From Pyrenophora tritici-repentis (taxonomy: Eukaryota > Ascomycota > Dothideomycetes > Pleosporales > Pleosporaceae), in NCBI RefSeq assembly GCF_003171515.1, contig NC_089399.1:3534001-3598000 (forward strand): a stretch of DNA of 64,000 bases. The letters are read 5' to 3'. The notes beneath the pieces are model-generated. The model did no database searches. It was not told the DNA's origin and was given only the letters and a program-made list of their open reading frames with translations. Shown here in pieces: positions 30,372 through 43,090 of the stretch. The stretch's first letter is position 1. Each line of letters opens with the position of its first letter. Position numbers and translations under genes: made by a program.

Positions 30372-33300
30372 ATCATAACAACTAGTGTCTTGTCATACCC
30401 ACACACCTAGGTGAGATGAAATATTACCAACGACAGTGTGGGTAAACCCCGCCATGTCATTCCTAATAGGTAGTTCTAGCGCCTACAATAATTTTTGTAT
30501 AGGAGACAGTCAAGTATCTCATGTCACCCTGATGCACCAATTAATTACTTTTCCTTGCTGATCTCAGTATCTTTTCACAGCCATCGAGAAACCATCGTAT
30601 CTAAGCCGCACTCGCTATAGAACCGTATCGACCTAAATTCACAAAGTCTTAGTGAGCTCTTTAAGATCTGTGCGTGCAGCTTTACCCATTTGACCTGGTA
30701 GACTTCGACTGCTATTCCCGAATCACGGCATGCCGGGCACGCCCCGCCCTTTCTTGAAGGAAGCTGATCTAATGCTGCATCATACGTCGGACTTGCGCAC
30801 GCAGCGCCAGGCTTTGGCGAGAGTTGGCATCTTTTTTGTAGACGTGTCTCTATTGTATGTTTTGGTTGCTTCGTGCATTCTCTCTGCTCAGCATAAGTAA
30901 TGCCGTAAGTACACATGAACAGAGGTATGTTGAATGTTAGGAAGAGGTGTAATGTGTGGACGATAGAAATTGTGTATGTAAGATAGACGGACGTCTTTGG
31001 ACCTCCAGGGCTTGATATCGCACTCACGTGGCGAAAAGAACGAAGAGGGCATGCAAACACCGAATGTAGCGGCTGCCGCGCCTCATCATTTAGGTTCCAC
31101 ATTAGGCAGCTATAATCGAGGCGCAGGCGTTGGGCGGGGGAATCTCGTTGGCTCACAGACACTATCACCGAAGAGCTAATGCACCTGTATACATGGATAG
31201 CAGCGCGTTTCGGTTGCCGCGACATTTGCTTGTATTAAGCATTTGTAAAACTCTAGTAGGCAGGCGTAGACTATCTGCTCTGAAAATGCATGCAGACTCC
31301 ACCCCGAAAACAAAGTTGAAGTATTCCAGTGCTTCTTCCAATGAGGATTGTCAGCCTCATTAATGTACAGCAACCCAATGTCGTTATCGCGGGCTCAATG
31401 GCTGGCTCATAAGACAAGGATGTGGCAATGACAAAGACGAGGCTTCGTCGTCAGCAGACTAACGCGATGATCCCGCTTGGATGAAGGCGGTGGGCATCTG
31501 ACCCAGCTGCGTGCACGGCCCCGGCAGCGTGGGGCCAACCATCGCAACTCTACGACAAAAACCGCCTAAGGATTCTGCACAGATCAAAGCACGCTGCCCC
31601 ATAGCGACTTCAGTGAAAGGTATGCCATCTCTTCTTCTCTCATTCACCCGTTCTTGTCACACTCATATCTCTTATCGAAGTGTGCAGTTCAATCCTGCTG
31701 CAAGCTGGTGCACTCGCTACATTTGGCTTTGTAGTTCTCCAGGTCTGCCTCGTTTTCAAATGTAAATGTGTCCATTATTCCCTACTTTAAAGGTTGAGCT
31801 TAATTCTCCCCACGAGTACGGCGGATGAGGAACGAAGTGCCGAGCACTAATAGGAAGGAGATCACACGGCCCTAGACATTCATTCAAACACGTTCTGGGG
31901 TATAGAACATGACGGCACCTCCGCTGGGGAAATCGCGACCGATTCGAACAGTTAAATGACATCAGTCCTAGGCTTTCAACACCTTGTTCGTGCAAGGCAG
32001 CAATGCGGAGATGGGAGATTGTGCCAAGTTTGGAGCTGACGACGCGATATACAGATCAAACATTGTCGCCCATCGGAAGATCTGGAAGTAGTCTTTACGA
32101 ACGAGAACCCTCCAGTAAACGTGGTATTGCGACTTTTTACCCTCAACCCTCTTATCCACTGTACCACGTGGACTGCTTCATCTCCGATGCCTTACTCGAC
32201 TATGAGAAGATGAACCAAGCGGCATGGCGAACCGGAAATGTTGCGAGTGTGCGCCTCTTGGTTAATATCACAATGACTGAATTCTTCCGGGCGAGCATTC
32301 GAAACCTCAGAGGGTTCCTACCGAAGACCTTCACCCTAAGAGAGACATGTGGTCCCTAAAGCAGTCACTTGTAACACTACACTGAAGGGGCGTATACGAT
32401 CGCCGTCTCCGGATACCTCCGGATAGCCGTTACTTCCCCATACCAACGGGTCATCACCAGATCGTCACTGCTTTTTTAACTTCGGATACGTTGAAGCCAT
32501 GTAGGTTTCACTACCCCCGGAGAAGTCGAGTTTGAATTGCGAAGGTGTGATCAAAAAGCACTGGACCACATTTTTGCTTATGAGCGGGTGGAAGCATGAA
32601 TGTGCCCCTGCATGCTGTCAGCGCATTCCTTGAGGATATATGTCGGTCGTGTGTAAGAAACATGCTGGAGTGGACAAGCGTTCGAGCCCGTGCATCGTGT
32701 TGCGGACTGGCGGACGCTGCAGGACTTGTCGAGCCAATGCTGACGATATGCGGATGGTAACTCTGCCATTTTACCCAGGGAATGTATCGTATCATGAGGG
32801 ATCCTCTAACAACAGCATGCTGACGTTGGTGTATCAGATTGTCAGCGAACGTCTATCGGCCTGTCACTCGGCGAACGCGGAATCTGCGGAGATGATCGCC
32901 ATCATGTTCCAAACTGGGCGTACGATAATCAATAATTGTTGTTGCCGATCTGTCGGGTGCCTCATAAACTTACAACCCGACTCGTGTCGGGCTATCGGGC
33001 GCGACAGGAGCGAGGACACCCTTCCCCTTGCGCAATTGAGGCTCAGATGAAAGCGCGGACACCCTATTGCCCGGCGCTTCAGGTATCGACAGCACCACCA
33101 TGTCCCCCTTCCCATAACCGCATCTTCCAGGGGCAGTTTACGGCATTTAATTCTTCTTCGGGGTGCAACCACTCCGTGCGTGGTTCTTGATCGGCCGTCT
33201 CTCGGGAGCCACGACAGCGGATTTCGTGTTCTCACAATGCATCTTACTCCCTACGTGTCGATCCGGCCTTAGCATAGGGTTTTGGATGGGTATCGTCAGC

Positions 33301-34161
33301 TTACCACTGGGATGTACGGAAATAACGAGTTGACACGAGATGGGTTGGGTTGCTTTTGTGAGTAGCGCGCCGACGAAAGCCGCCAAGGTATGCCACGTGT
33401 ATGGTCAGGAGAGTTCGACTCGAGATGGTGTTGCGCTTGCTCGGCATCTCGAAACCTCTTGTCTTGACGCGCGCGCATCATACTGATCTACAGAAAAACA
33501 CGCAATCGCTATCGCTGATCGACACAGACTACAGAAGTCACAATTGTACATACGTAACTCGTTGCCTGTAGCTTTGAGATGTTGAGGTGATCCTCAGGTA
33601 CACATCACGCTAATGCCTCAAGCGCGTTTCGAGGTGTCGGTCCGAACGGCGCCTCCCGAGAACGCAGGCCCTTCCTAGGGGTAGATCACCAACCGTTATG
33701 TCTTCACATCATGCTGTCGCGTCCCCATCAAATACTGAAACCAACTGAGACTAACTTGTGAAGCTTAAAATCATGGTGGTTGCGGCTTTGCTTCTTCCGG
33801 AGCCTCACTCGAGTTACTCACGCCCAAGGCATCAGGAAACAAAACATGCCCAAAATAAAGCTTGGCTAGGCTTAAGTGTCTTCATGGTGAAAGCTGGTTT
33901 GTCGGAAGCAATACTAAGCCTCTTTGTCAGACAGTTGAAGTCTTGGACTTACACGTTTGAACTATATAGCAGCACTATGACAGCGCACGTCCGTGGCGCA
34001 GCGACGGGCGTCCCGGTTTAAAGCTACCATGTTCGGCACCTCAGTCCAGTCCGCACGCTGACATTCCGCTCTTTTGCCTATCGTTGTACTTTTCTGGTCA
34101 GCCAATCTACGCTTATACAAACTCATACCTAACCTGTAATTATCTAATTAACTTGCCGAAC
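30372..34161. other. Gene-poor 3.8-kb interval
   Basis: The longest frame (30575-31225, minus, 216 codons) lacks a recognisable domain. Other frames of 60-136 codons overlap on both strands and look like chance. No RNA gene, LTR or MITE was seen. Confidence 0.4.
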
Positions 34162-35235
34162 ATGAACGCCTCAGCATCCATACGAGCATCATACATCCGC
34201 CAGGCGCGGATGAGCATCATTCATGAAACAAACTTTCCCACATCCATTGCAGACACTCTGGTAATCCCACTCGAGCCCCGACCAGCATCAGACGAAAAGC
34301 TGGAGTCCTTCGAGAAGCTTGATTACGCTGTACATCTGGAAAAGACCCACCGAGAGCGCGATGCCGAACCTCAAGTCTTTGACGTCGAGAAGCTCGCCGA
34401 AAGCAGCCAAGCATACGCTGAAGCTTGCCCCATCAACTGGAACGAAAACAAATCAATCAGGGTCCGATTGAGAACAATGTTCACCGTTTTCCCTGTGCGC
34501 GACCCTATCTACCTCGTCGCCGTCATCTTCCTCCTAGGATCCATCGACCTGGTTGCCAACGCCTTCTTCGACCTCCTCCCACGTCTTCTACCCGAGGAGC
34601 CCAAGAATGAATTGAATGAGATGATCGCCGTGCCCACCACCGTTCTAATTGGCTCAATCTTCTTCTTCGTAGCCGGCATCTTCGACACCTTTGGCGCCCT
34701 CAACGCCGACAACGCCACCCTAGGAATTACAAAAGCAAACCCCGACAAACTCATCTTCCGCCCCGCCTTGCTCGGCTCCCCGGAGTTCAAGTGGATCCAG
34801 CCATGGTCTAAGTTTAAGGATCTCGCTCTCACAAACGTTGCTTTTCAAGCCGGTCTCATGGTTCTCTTCGGCGGTGTCATCTTCATGTTTGCAGGCATCG
34901 TCGACTTCCCCGGTCTCGTCCCCGAATCAGATTTCGGCGACCTCATCGTCTTCGGTCCTCAGGTCATTCACGGCCTGCTTTTCCTCGTTGCTAACCTCAT
35001 GCTCGCATTTTGCGAACAGGAGAGGTGGTACAAGCCCAAGTTCTCAGACGCAGATTGGCAGGGCGCTTTCCTCAACGCCGTGGGTGGCGCAGGCTTCATG
35101 ATGGCGGGGTTCTTCCTGTTTCAGGGAGAAAATGGGATTGGGGGTATTAAGGCGGGAATCTCTGCAATGGTGGGAAGTTGGGCGTTTCTCATCGGTAGCA
35201 TCATTCGCTTGTACGTTGTTATGGAATTTTGGTAG
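34162..35235 (+). CDS. Six-helix integral membrane protein, fungal-specific
   Basis: 357 residues from the first ATG (GAACATGAACGCC); the open frame upstream to 34084 begins at TTG. The N-terminal about 110 residues are hydrophilic. Then come six hydrophobic segments: IYLVAVIFLLGSIDLVANAFF, VLIGSIFFFVAGIFDTFGAL, AGLMVLFGGVIFMFAGIVDF, IHGLLFLVANLMLAFC, AVGGAGFMMAGFFLF and GSWAFLIGSIIRLYVVMEFW. The GSxxxF/GSxxRL helices recall YrhK-like proteins, but I hold this only as a possibility. Conserved-looking and intronless; function unknown. The 3' end is AT/GT-rich. Confidence 0.75.
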   Translation: MNASASIRASYIRQARMSIIHETNFPTSIADTLVIPLEPRPASDEKLESFEKLDYAVHLEKTHRERDAEPQVFDVEKLAESSQAYAEACPINWNENKSIRVRLRTMFTVFPVRDPIYLVAVIFLLGSIDLVANAFFDLLPRLLPEEPKNELNEMIAVPTTVLIGSIFFFVAGIFDTFGALNADNATLGITKANPDKLIFRPALLGSPEFKWIQPWSKFKDLALTNVAFQAGLMVLFGGVIFMFAGIVDFPGLVPESDFGDLIVFGPQVIHGLLFLVANLMLAFCEQERWYKPKFSDADWQGAFLNAVGGAGFMMAGFFLFQGENGIGGIKAGISAMVGSWAFLIGSIIRLYVVMEFW

Positions 35236-36497
35236 TCTATTTTCTCTGTCTTTTCATGTCACACTCACGATTTTTCATTTGTCTGGAGTCTATCTGCTTG
35301 CTCGAACGCTGGAGGTCGGCTTGTTCCGATATCTAGTGTGAGGCGCAGGGGGTGGAGAATTATGATGGTTAGGGGTTTAGTGGCTGTGGCTGACACATGT
35401 TTAGGGTTGACATTCGCCAACGTTACGTATGGGTAGCTTAGCTATTGACATGTGATTTTCCTTGCGTCATTTCTCTTCTCTTGCGCACGGGTCTATCGTT
35501 CAATGTCTCGAGTGTGCATTCGTTATTGGTTTGCTCTGGCGTTGAGGCATGGATGGTGTGGACTTTTTTGGGACGGATATGTTTTGGTGAGCTTGTCTTT
35601 ACACGCTAGTTGTTAGGCTGTATCACTAGAGCAGCTGATCGCCTCAAAGGTCTTACGTTGCCGGTATCCGAATGAGATTCGGAAATCGAAGGAGCTTTAC
35701 ATGGATTTCCTTGCTGTTATCTTACAACCCTCATTTTAATATAACTCTCTCCTGCTTATAACTTGACCAGATCTTGACACCTGAAGCCTGCTGTCCCTCT
35801 GCGAAACCCTAAGCATAGATATTGATCATTCCCTCTGAATTCTGAAATTTATGTCGTAAATAAGTGAAAACGTGTGATCAAAAGGGGCACTCGGCAAAAT
35901 GTAAGACGGCTGCTGAATTATTGATCAGCCTTGTTAAGGACCTTGATGGTGAGGCACCCGTTGTCAATGGTTGCCCATCGCCTGTACGCAGCAGTAACCG
36001 CTCACGGCCGATGCCGACAGCGTACCTCTCTAAGAACTGGGGTAAAAGTACATGCCATTGCTGCTTCATCGCAGCCATTCGCTGTATTCCTTGCTGAGAA
36101 ATGCTGTTCCTCTCATAGAACGATCTGACGCCTCTCAGAACTTGACACGACACTTGTCGCTAGTCTTTGCCACACTCCCCAATCACCCATAAACCTTCCA
36201 AGTAATGCCCAAACTGGTATCCCCGTCGCTGCTCCTATCTTCGATCTTCCGGAGTTCAGCTCCGGATTTAACAAGTAACGCTTTTGTACACTGGGCTGCA
36301 GCTGCAGAACCTTAAGGTTGCCAGACTTGCAGCATCGCGTCTTCCAACCTCGCCTTCACTATCTCCCATGCTGGAACATCGTTCCTTGTATCCAATCCAC
36401 CATCCTGGTCTATCTCTTCCTTGGGGCGGAGGCTTTGGAGCCATAGCTTCCAGTATGCGCACTCTCGGGATGCGGTGATCGGGTGTATATTAGCGGC
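35236..36497. other. Intergenic 1.3 kb
   Basis: 3' flank of the membrane protein and 3' flank of the minus-strand LPREIRD-type gene. No gene supported. Confidence 0.5.
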
Positions 36498-37540
36498 CTA
36501 CTGTGGTTAGAAATACGATTTTGATTTGTCTTATTAGTACTTACTTCGAGCAGCTCAACCATTTCTTCTGTTGTGCGAACAGTCGTGTATGCATCCTTTT
36601 CGGTAAGGACAACGAAATTACCTTTCTCTGGCGGTAAAGGTATTGTTACAGATGGGTACATCTCTACAAGACGGCGCGGTGCAATTCCGAAACCCCTCTC
36701 GTATGGTTGATATGGGCAATAGTCTACGAGACTCATCTGTATCTTCCAACCACTCGATATGAGTCCACCCAGATGCGAGCATACTTTGCGCAGAGCCACG
36801 GGCGTGCTAAATTGGATATCCTCTAGATCCAACGTGGCTTTCAAATCGACAGTGAGGGCGCAGTGAGGGTGCTGCAACACCTTCAGGGCTCCTAGAGACG
36901 CCAAAAGCTGACTGCGTGAGTTCATTCCACGATGCTCTGTGGCATCTCGAAACAATCGAAACGCACTACTTGCGGCACGTTCATACTCTTCCAAAGGACG
37001 GAAGCAGTATGGGCCGATGGAAACAAACACCCTCGATATGAACTTTGCAGGTGAGATTTTCGTGCTGTAAACGTCTGCCGCGAGAAAATCTGTCATTATG
37101 TCAGAGTCTGTCGACATGTTGGCCTCTGAAGACTTGTCAAGAGTAAACGTCCGAGTTCTATACAGGCAGACGGCGAGCTCCGATACGATGTCGTCGCCCA
37201 GGAACTGGTACTGGCGTATGTTGACCCATTCATTCGAAACTTGTTCACGGAGAGCAATAGCACCACAGTGCATACGGCCTACCACTATTTCGCCATGAGG
37301 TAGAATGTGGTCGTAGATCATGTCGCGAATCTCTCGCGAGAGTCGTTCGCGTAGTATTCTATCGACTCGGCCAGAAACGAGTTTGGCGTACTCTCGAAGC
37401 ACATCGTGGGCGGTGTTGACATCTTCCAGTTCTCCTGCTTTCAATTTGTAGAAGCTCTTGTTTTGCTCTGGTCCGCCACGCTTTGCGGATCGGAGCCGGC
37501 GGGTGGCTATGACTGACTTCTTACAGGCCCTTGAGTACAC
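36498..37540 (-). CDS. LPREIRD-family protein, member A
   Basis: A frame of about 332 codons. The N-terminal about 60 residues are basic and helical, followed by the motif LSREIRDMIYDHILPHGEIVVGR and a body with VSNEWVNIRQYQFLGDDIVSELA. An apparent 44-bp intron at 36501-36544 (GTAAGT donor, CACAG acceptor) brings TAG directly after LLE; without splicing the frame runs to 36410 (376 residues). The first codon at 37540 is GTG and no ATG lies upstream in frame, so a 5' exon is probably missing from this model. The LPxEIRDxIY helix links it to the genes at 23.7, 38.2-38.9, 39.9, 41.2 and 43.1 kb. Function unknown; F-box-like adaptor is a guess from the motif. Confidence 0.65.
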
Positions 37541-37905
37541 AGTTAGGCAGAACAGGCTTTATGATGGAGGAAGAATCACGACTCTAGACGGAGTTTGCGA
37601 CATAAGAGCTCGTTCTCATCGTCCATGGTCTCTGCAATCTTGCGTGATTCCGGCATCTAGGCACTCCAGGAATGTAAGCTACTGCGTCTTAGTACAAACA
37701 GAACAGCGTGGGATTGCAGAAACTTACCACTTGCGCTCTCCAAAAAGCTCGATCTACACTCAAGATTCAATACAGGACAAGATGGGTGTTGTGCACTTAG
37801 GTAGCGGGCGTGGAAGAGGAGATTGTCTGCACAAACAATGCTGACAAATGCTAGCTCCTCCAACGGTCGCATTGCCAGTAGCTGTGTACGCGAAACACCC
37901 AATAG
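37541..37905. other. 5' flank of member A
   Basis: May contain a short first exon of the minus-strand gene (an ATG near 37624 followed by DDENELLCRKL), but the splice to 37540 could not be settled. Confidence 0.35.
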
Positions 37906-38067
37906 TAGACTCCGCAACAATCAATTCAATCCGGTCACTCTCCTAGACCCACTTACCTATCTAGGTAGGGCTTAAACTCCTATAGGTAACTACTAGGCTT
38001 AAAGCGGTAATCAATCAATCCAATCTGAACCTTCTAGGACCCACTTAATTGATTGTTGCGGACTGTG
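37906..38067 (+). mobile_element. 162-bp MITE, copy 3
   Basis: Flanked by a perfect CCCAATAG duplication (37898-37905 and 38068-38075). Reads as identical to the copies at 357 and 6641. It lies between two LPREIRD-family members. Confidence 0.95.
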
Positions 38068-38241
38068 CCCAATAGCACATATGGATTTCAAATCATCACC
38101 ATGAGTGCCGATCCATTCTTTGTTTTCTCTATGTGCACTCCGACTCAGAAAACGACTAGCATGTGCTTCGAGTTTCTCAATCCAACATTCTTTTGAGAAG
38201 CATTCACTTCTCCAAGAGACTTTGATATCCTTCAGTTCAGG

Positions 38242-38839
38242 CTAACAAAGAATGAGTCGGTGTCCAGCAGCACTCGGATCTTCCAGCTTCCCGACTAGAA
38301 CCTCTACCGTCTTCAGGAGCTCCTCGTCACGCAAACGGCCAGGTGCTAGTGCGCCATGAGCGTGAACAAGAATGGAGAATTGCACGTGGTCAGGGAGCCA
38401 GTGCAGGTTATCGATCGGTTTCACGAGGATACTGCCGACTTCTGCCATGTCCCAGTATTCTTAGTTTGCCGCTCGCCAGTGCTCAGCTCAAATCGAACAT
38501 GGCAGATAGGATCTGGAGGCTTAAAATCGAGAGCCTGTCTTTCGGTGATCAGGAACCGTTCAGCTGCGTTGGTATTCCGCACAATGTGTATAAATCGAAG
38601 ACCGTATTTCGATAACAAATTTCTACCATCTTGATCCGCATGCGATCCCGAACGTAGGTTGAATTGTGATAGTCCGCAATTAGTTCGGAATCGTGAGGCG
38701 CAGCCACTCGATCGAGGTAATTTGGGCCCACGTGAATTGTTTCGATGGTGCGTAGGTGCACGCAGATAATGTCTCGCACTCCACAGAAGTAGGAATTCAC
38801 ACAAGCTTTCCCATAGTGAAAGACACATTCTTCTCGCAT
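38242..38839 (-). pseudogene. LPREIRD-family C-terminal remnant, member B (two frameshifts)
   Basis: Three overlapping minus-strand frames join into one protein-like text: a first piece (IHVGPNYLDRVAAPHDSELI), a second (KYGLRFIHIVRNTNAAERF, ICHVRFELSTGERQ) and a third (LHWLPDHVQFSILVHAHGAL, LLKTVEVLVGKLEDP) ending at 38242. One-base shifts are needed near 38600-38640 and near 38430. No N-terminal LPREIRD motif survives. An unnoticed intron could explain one shift but not easily both. Assignment to the family rests on position and on the style of the sequence, so it is tentative. Confidence 0.5.
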
Positions 38840-38951
38840 ACTTTCGAATATAAACGTAGATACCCTGCTCCAAAAGACTCAGCTGTCGAAATTTGCGAGC
38901 TTCTTCCTTGTCCCTTCGACGGCACGGAGGTTCATTCCGGATTCTGATCAC

Positions 38952-39884
38952 ATCTTAGCTGAGTTCTCCCGACGTCGGCTTACCAGTAAAGTCTACATCG
39001 ATTCAGTCATGTCTATCACTATCAAAAGAGGACTCCGTATAGAAACAATGGACTACTCGTAGCATTGCAACGGCTTTGACTAAAGAATATCTAGGTATTC
39101 GTGTATCGTAGAAATCATTCTTGTGGTACCTAGATAGGTTGTTGCCCCCGCCAGAATAACGCAACGCTCATGCTTTGCTTACAGATATTACAATGCACAT
39201 ATGTTGACGGTCCCATGCAGTGACTTTTGAGATTACGTAGACTTACAAGATGCATGAGGACACAGGATGGGCTACCTAGGTAGGGTGGGGCAACCACGCT
39301 ATCGATGCTAGTCCTCGCGCCCTGCACCTTTATTTCTACTCTCCTCCTCTTTCTGCCGCGCTTCTTTGCTACAATTCAAATTTAATCAGTTGGATTGAGT
39401 GCTCTAAAGCGCTCAAGTGTATACCAAGCCTATTTTGGACACGGTGAATGTCATCAAGGGCAAGGATACTCACTGTTTACAAAGATTGGTCATTTTATAT
39501 TAAAATATTCAAAGTCAGCCAGCCTATTTCTGCTGTTGCGGCCCGTAATCGATATGAAACGGGGTTAGGTTAGAAGAAAAGTAGTTTGGATATCGAAAAT
39601 TGGGTAGAGATTACCTCAGATGCGTTTAGAATGCGTCATGAGCCGGCTTAACCTTTCCAAGGCTGCGATGTTTCTGCTTTTGTGCATCATAACCTTGAAA
39701 GCCTCCCGAAGTCTATTAGAAGTTCCACTCAGATTCTTCACTTTGAGGTGCGGGGTTGCAGGCTTGTGGAATTACTGTAACGATAAAGTCACAAAGACTT
39801 GTTCTATGAAAATGCACGGTCTTCTACGTCACACATCTATGGAGGTCATGGGTGTCGTGGAGGGTTTGACGAAGGTGGAGAAAC
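38952..39884. other. Intergenic, AT-rich
   Basis: About 0.9 kb between member B and member C. A 90-codon frame at 39620-39892 has no recognisable motif. TACCTAGATAGG-like words near 39127 and 39274 echo the MITE interior but the ends are absent. Confidence 0.4.
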
Positions 39885-40530
39885 GTGCGTGAACTTGTTG
39901 TATTGGATAGCCTGATACAAGAAGGCCAGGAGTGTCGGCAACTATGCGAATACTTGCATCGGCGTCTCCCACGCGAAATTCGAGATATTGTGTACAATTG
40001 TCTTATCGGAGACGACAGAGCGAAGGTCGAGTCAAAACATAACTCAGAATCAATTACGGTCTACGATATCAGCATTAGGTGCAGACGTTCTCCCTATGTG
40101 AGACTCTGGTGGAGTAACCACGTGCTACACATATGGAAAGAACAATACACGGGTATTGCAGTAGGACAAGAGATTAGGGAGCACTGGATCAAGGTCTCGG
40201 AATTCGAGTTTTACGACACGGAAATTATCAAAAACTTTCTGGGGAGCGACCACTTTGCCATAGGATGCAACACAATTAACTTGGTCACCAAAGTGAAGTG
40301 TTATATGTGAGACTTGACGGACGAAGCTCTGCAGGATCTTGCTTCCCTTCCACCGCTATCAAGATCGGTCAGACTGCGAATCGATGTTCTCAAAAAAGAC
40401 CGGTCATCAAGTGAAGCAAGTGCCGAAGCAAGATCCTGACATATCGGACGCTTTCTGGAGCGTCTGGATGGTGTAGTACATGGCTTTATGGGCTGGGAGG
40501 TGGAGATTAATACTATAAGGCCTACAAGGT
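39885..40530 (+). pseudogene. LPREIRD-family pseudogene, member C (in-frame stops)
   Basis: Reads RRLPREIRDIVYNCLIGDDRA, then a body with WSNHVLHIWKEQYTG and HWIKVSEFEFYDTEIIKNFLG to TGA at 40308-40310. The same frame goes on as DLTDEALQDLASLPPLSRS, RLRIDVLKKD, then a second TGA (40437), then RFLERLDGVVHGFMGWEVEI to TAA near 40530. Two internal TGA codons in an otherwise continuous frame mark a decayed gene. The frame begins with GTG at 39885; the real 5' exon was not identified. Confidence 0.7.
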
Positions 40531-41220
40531 ACTAATCTCACTACACCTGAGAAATTTAGAGCACATGGGTGGCGATGTGGGTAAACACCTAACAGGTGTG
40601 TCTGGCGACTAGATTGGCCTTTGTAAATTAGTATTCCAAATATTCATGCCACTAGAGTGGAAGATTGAAAATAACATGATGACCTGCAGAAGGCGACTCG
40701 TTGATGAGGTTCTTGGAGGACATCAATCATAAACACGCCCAAGTAGCATGCTATCTCGAGGATTGCCGCTAGAAGTATGGGTATTGGACACGAGCAGGAT
40801 GGCAAATCATAGTGCTCTTCTCTACAATACTACTGACAAGGCAAATATGAGGGCGTGTCTAATAGACAGATCTGTAGCAATACATCACTTTGCTCGAATG
40901 ATTCGTGCTTCTCTCTCTTACCGTGTCAATTTCAGTGAGCCGCGTTTTCTTTGCGACACAAGAGGTTGCGCGCCTTCATCTGCAAACGACGGGTCTGAAC
41001 TAGAGCCGCTCATCTGGCCGTCTTCTCTCACCTGTCCGCCCCGCTTCTCGGCCGCTGAGCGCAGCACTAGTGTGGAAGCCTTAATTCCGCTCCTTCCTGC
41101 ACCTCTGGGACCCTGAATCTTCTACTCTACCCCATCGAAGCTGCACAGCGCGTAACGGCAACCACGGCAACGGAAACGGTAGCAACACCATCGGCACCGA
41201 CAGCAACGGTAGTTGCAGCT
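40531..41220. other. Intergenic between members C and D
   Basis: 40556-40655 resembles 47246-47345 (see findings). A 122-codon frame at 40748-41116 has no known motif. 41150-41215 is an ACGGCAAC/ACCGACAGC-type short repeat just before member D. Confidence 0.45.
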
Positions 41221-42300
41221 ATGACAAACTCAACGGCGGCCAAGACCGAACAGGAGCGTCTGCATGACAAGTGTGTCAAGTAAGTCTACTAGCTAGGCCA
41301 AATGTGCCAAACCTCTGCTAACAAAGAACACAGCATAACACGGGAAGGACGCAAGATCGGAGTACGATTGGAAGCGCTAGAGGCTCAGATCAAGAAGCTA
41401 CGACTAAAGGGAAAGCTTATCAAGGCAAAATCGAGACTTAGCGAGGACGATGCTACCAACACCTTCCTGTCGTATGCAAAGAAAAAATGCCTGGAGCTTT
41501 GCGACAACGTCCAGAAGGCGTTTCCACGCGAGATCCGAGATATCATCTACGGCCATATCACCTGCCGTGATGATGCGGACATGCCAGACTGGCCGAAATG
41601 GGGAAATCCAGAGATTATCGAAGAATCATATTTCCGCACACAATCAGAAACACAGTTACGGAAGCCCAATGGGACACACGAGAAAGACCACTGGTGGGAT
41701 CCGGACTTTGTAGGCGCCGACATGGTCCGAGAGATTGGCGAGAACTACTACCGCTCTTCTTACTTCCAGTTTGGAGGCACATTCGACATAATACCCCGAT
41801 TTCGTGCGACAGATCAATGGAATCTAGCCTTTACACCCGTTCTGCTCGTCTCAAAAGTCGGAATCGAAATCAAGTGTAAACAATACTACACTGAACTTAT
41901 TGTTACACACAACTGGGGTGACATCATCGAAGAATACAAGGAGTTGCGTGGAAAGGAATTGACTCAGGCCAAGGCCAAGCTCCTAGTAAAACTGGAGTTC
42001 TTGTTTGGTTTCAGACCGGGCACGGATATTACCATAGTGGTTAATTCGGTCCCAGAGGAAAAGGTCCCCTCTACTCTGACAGAACAGGAGTGGATGTGCG
42101 AGAACCCCATAAAGTTGATTTTCCCTGTACTGAGAAGGCTCAAAGATTCTGGATGCAGGGTTCGGGCTGTTCTTGAAAATTACCCAGAAGGGCCATATAG
42201 TGACTGGGCCCCGTTCGTTTCGCAGTGGAACCCAGTTTCGTTTGAAGCTTTCAAGAAAGCTATCTCAGAGGTTCGTGAGCGCCGCCTCCATTCGTTCTAG
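41221..42300 (+). CDS. LPREIRD-family protein, member D (intact)
   Basis: Two exons (41221-41279, 41334-42300) with a 54-bp intron (GTAAGT donor, CTAAC branch, CACAG acceptor) give 341 residues. The N-terminus is a basic coiled coil (REGRKIGVRLEALEAQIKKL). The family motif AFPREIRDIIYGHI lies near residue 85, followed by a body with WWDPDFVGADMVREIGENYY and FQFGGTFDIIPRF. The C-terminal half contains a beta/alpha-like region (LLVKLEFLFGFRPGTDITIVVNSV). This is the only clearly intact member between 39 and 47 kb. Function unknown; protein interaction is suggested by the F-box-like motif only. Confidence 0.8.
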
Positions 42301-43090
42301 TTTCGCTAATGATAGCAGCATACCAGCAACGAAGAGTTGAAAGTACTACAGTATGAGATCGACCGAGAGGGTTCCGATAATTTCGATATTTCAGATCGTA
42401 GTGACGCGGGTATCATCTAAGGTCAACATTATGGTACTACGAGGACTCAAGTATTGGAATTTAGAGCTTTCAAACTCTACAGACCTGATTTTCGATTGTT
42501 TACTGGGATAAAACGATTGAAAGTTCAATGCGGTGCATGGAGCTTTCCTTCTTTCCTGATATTTTCACACACCTTTTCTTTCATCTTCACGACCAAAAGC
42601 GACATTATGCCTCTTTTCATTCATCTTTTACAAGCGATTCTTCACATGTAAGCTAGTTCCGTAGCTGAGGCTGGGCTTGAATACTTAAGAACACGGCATT
42701 GTCACACACACGGCGTGAGTATCTAGGTACATAGCCGACTAGCAGCACCTTGCTGCATTCTAGCTTAAATGTCATCTTTCTTCCTTTTTCAAGACCCGTA
42801 TTTCCAGATACTAAAAATTGTTCTAGTGACTTGCATCGAACTTCATGTGCTTGGACGTTCAATCATATGCGACATGACACTATTGGCTAAGAGTATCAGA
42901 AAAGCTCAAACCTACAAATTCTGCGACTACGAGTCTAGAGTCTGTCATGCCCATACGTTCAGAAAATCCTAGCGCTGATGGCGGCTGCATCCTACTTCAG
43001 ACATGTACTTCAAGGTACGCCGAGCTCCGATCAGTTCCGCAGCCACTAGGACTAACGTACAATGTCTAGGCTAATTTGTGCGGAGAGCGT
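42301..43090. other. Intergenic 0.8 kb
   Basis: Between members D and E. Frames at 42454-42651 and 42769-42972 are short, hydrophobic and unsupported. Confidence 0.45.

Noticed and set aside
30575..31225. 216-codon minus-strand ORF
   Set aside because: Composition without domain pattern and no recognisable homology; low support despite its length.
39120..39290. Fourth MITE copy suggested by CCTAGATAGG/CTACCTAGGTAGG words
   Set aside because: The TCCGCAACAATC ends and an 8-bp duplication are missing.
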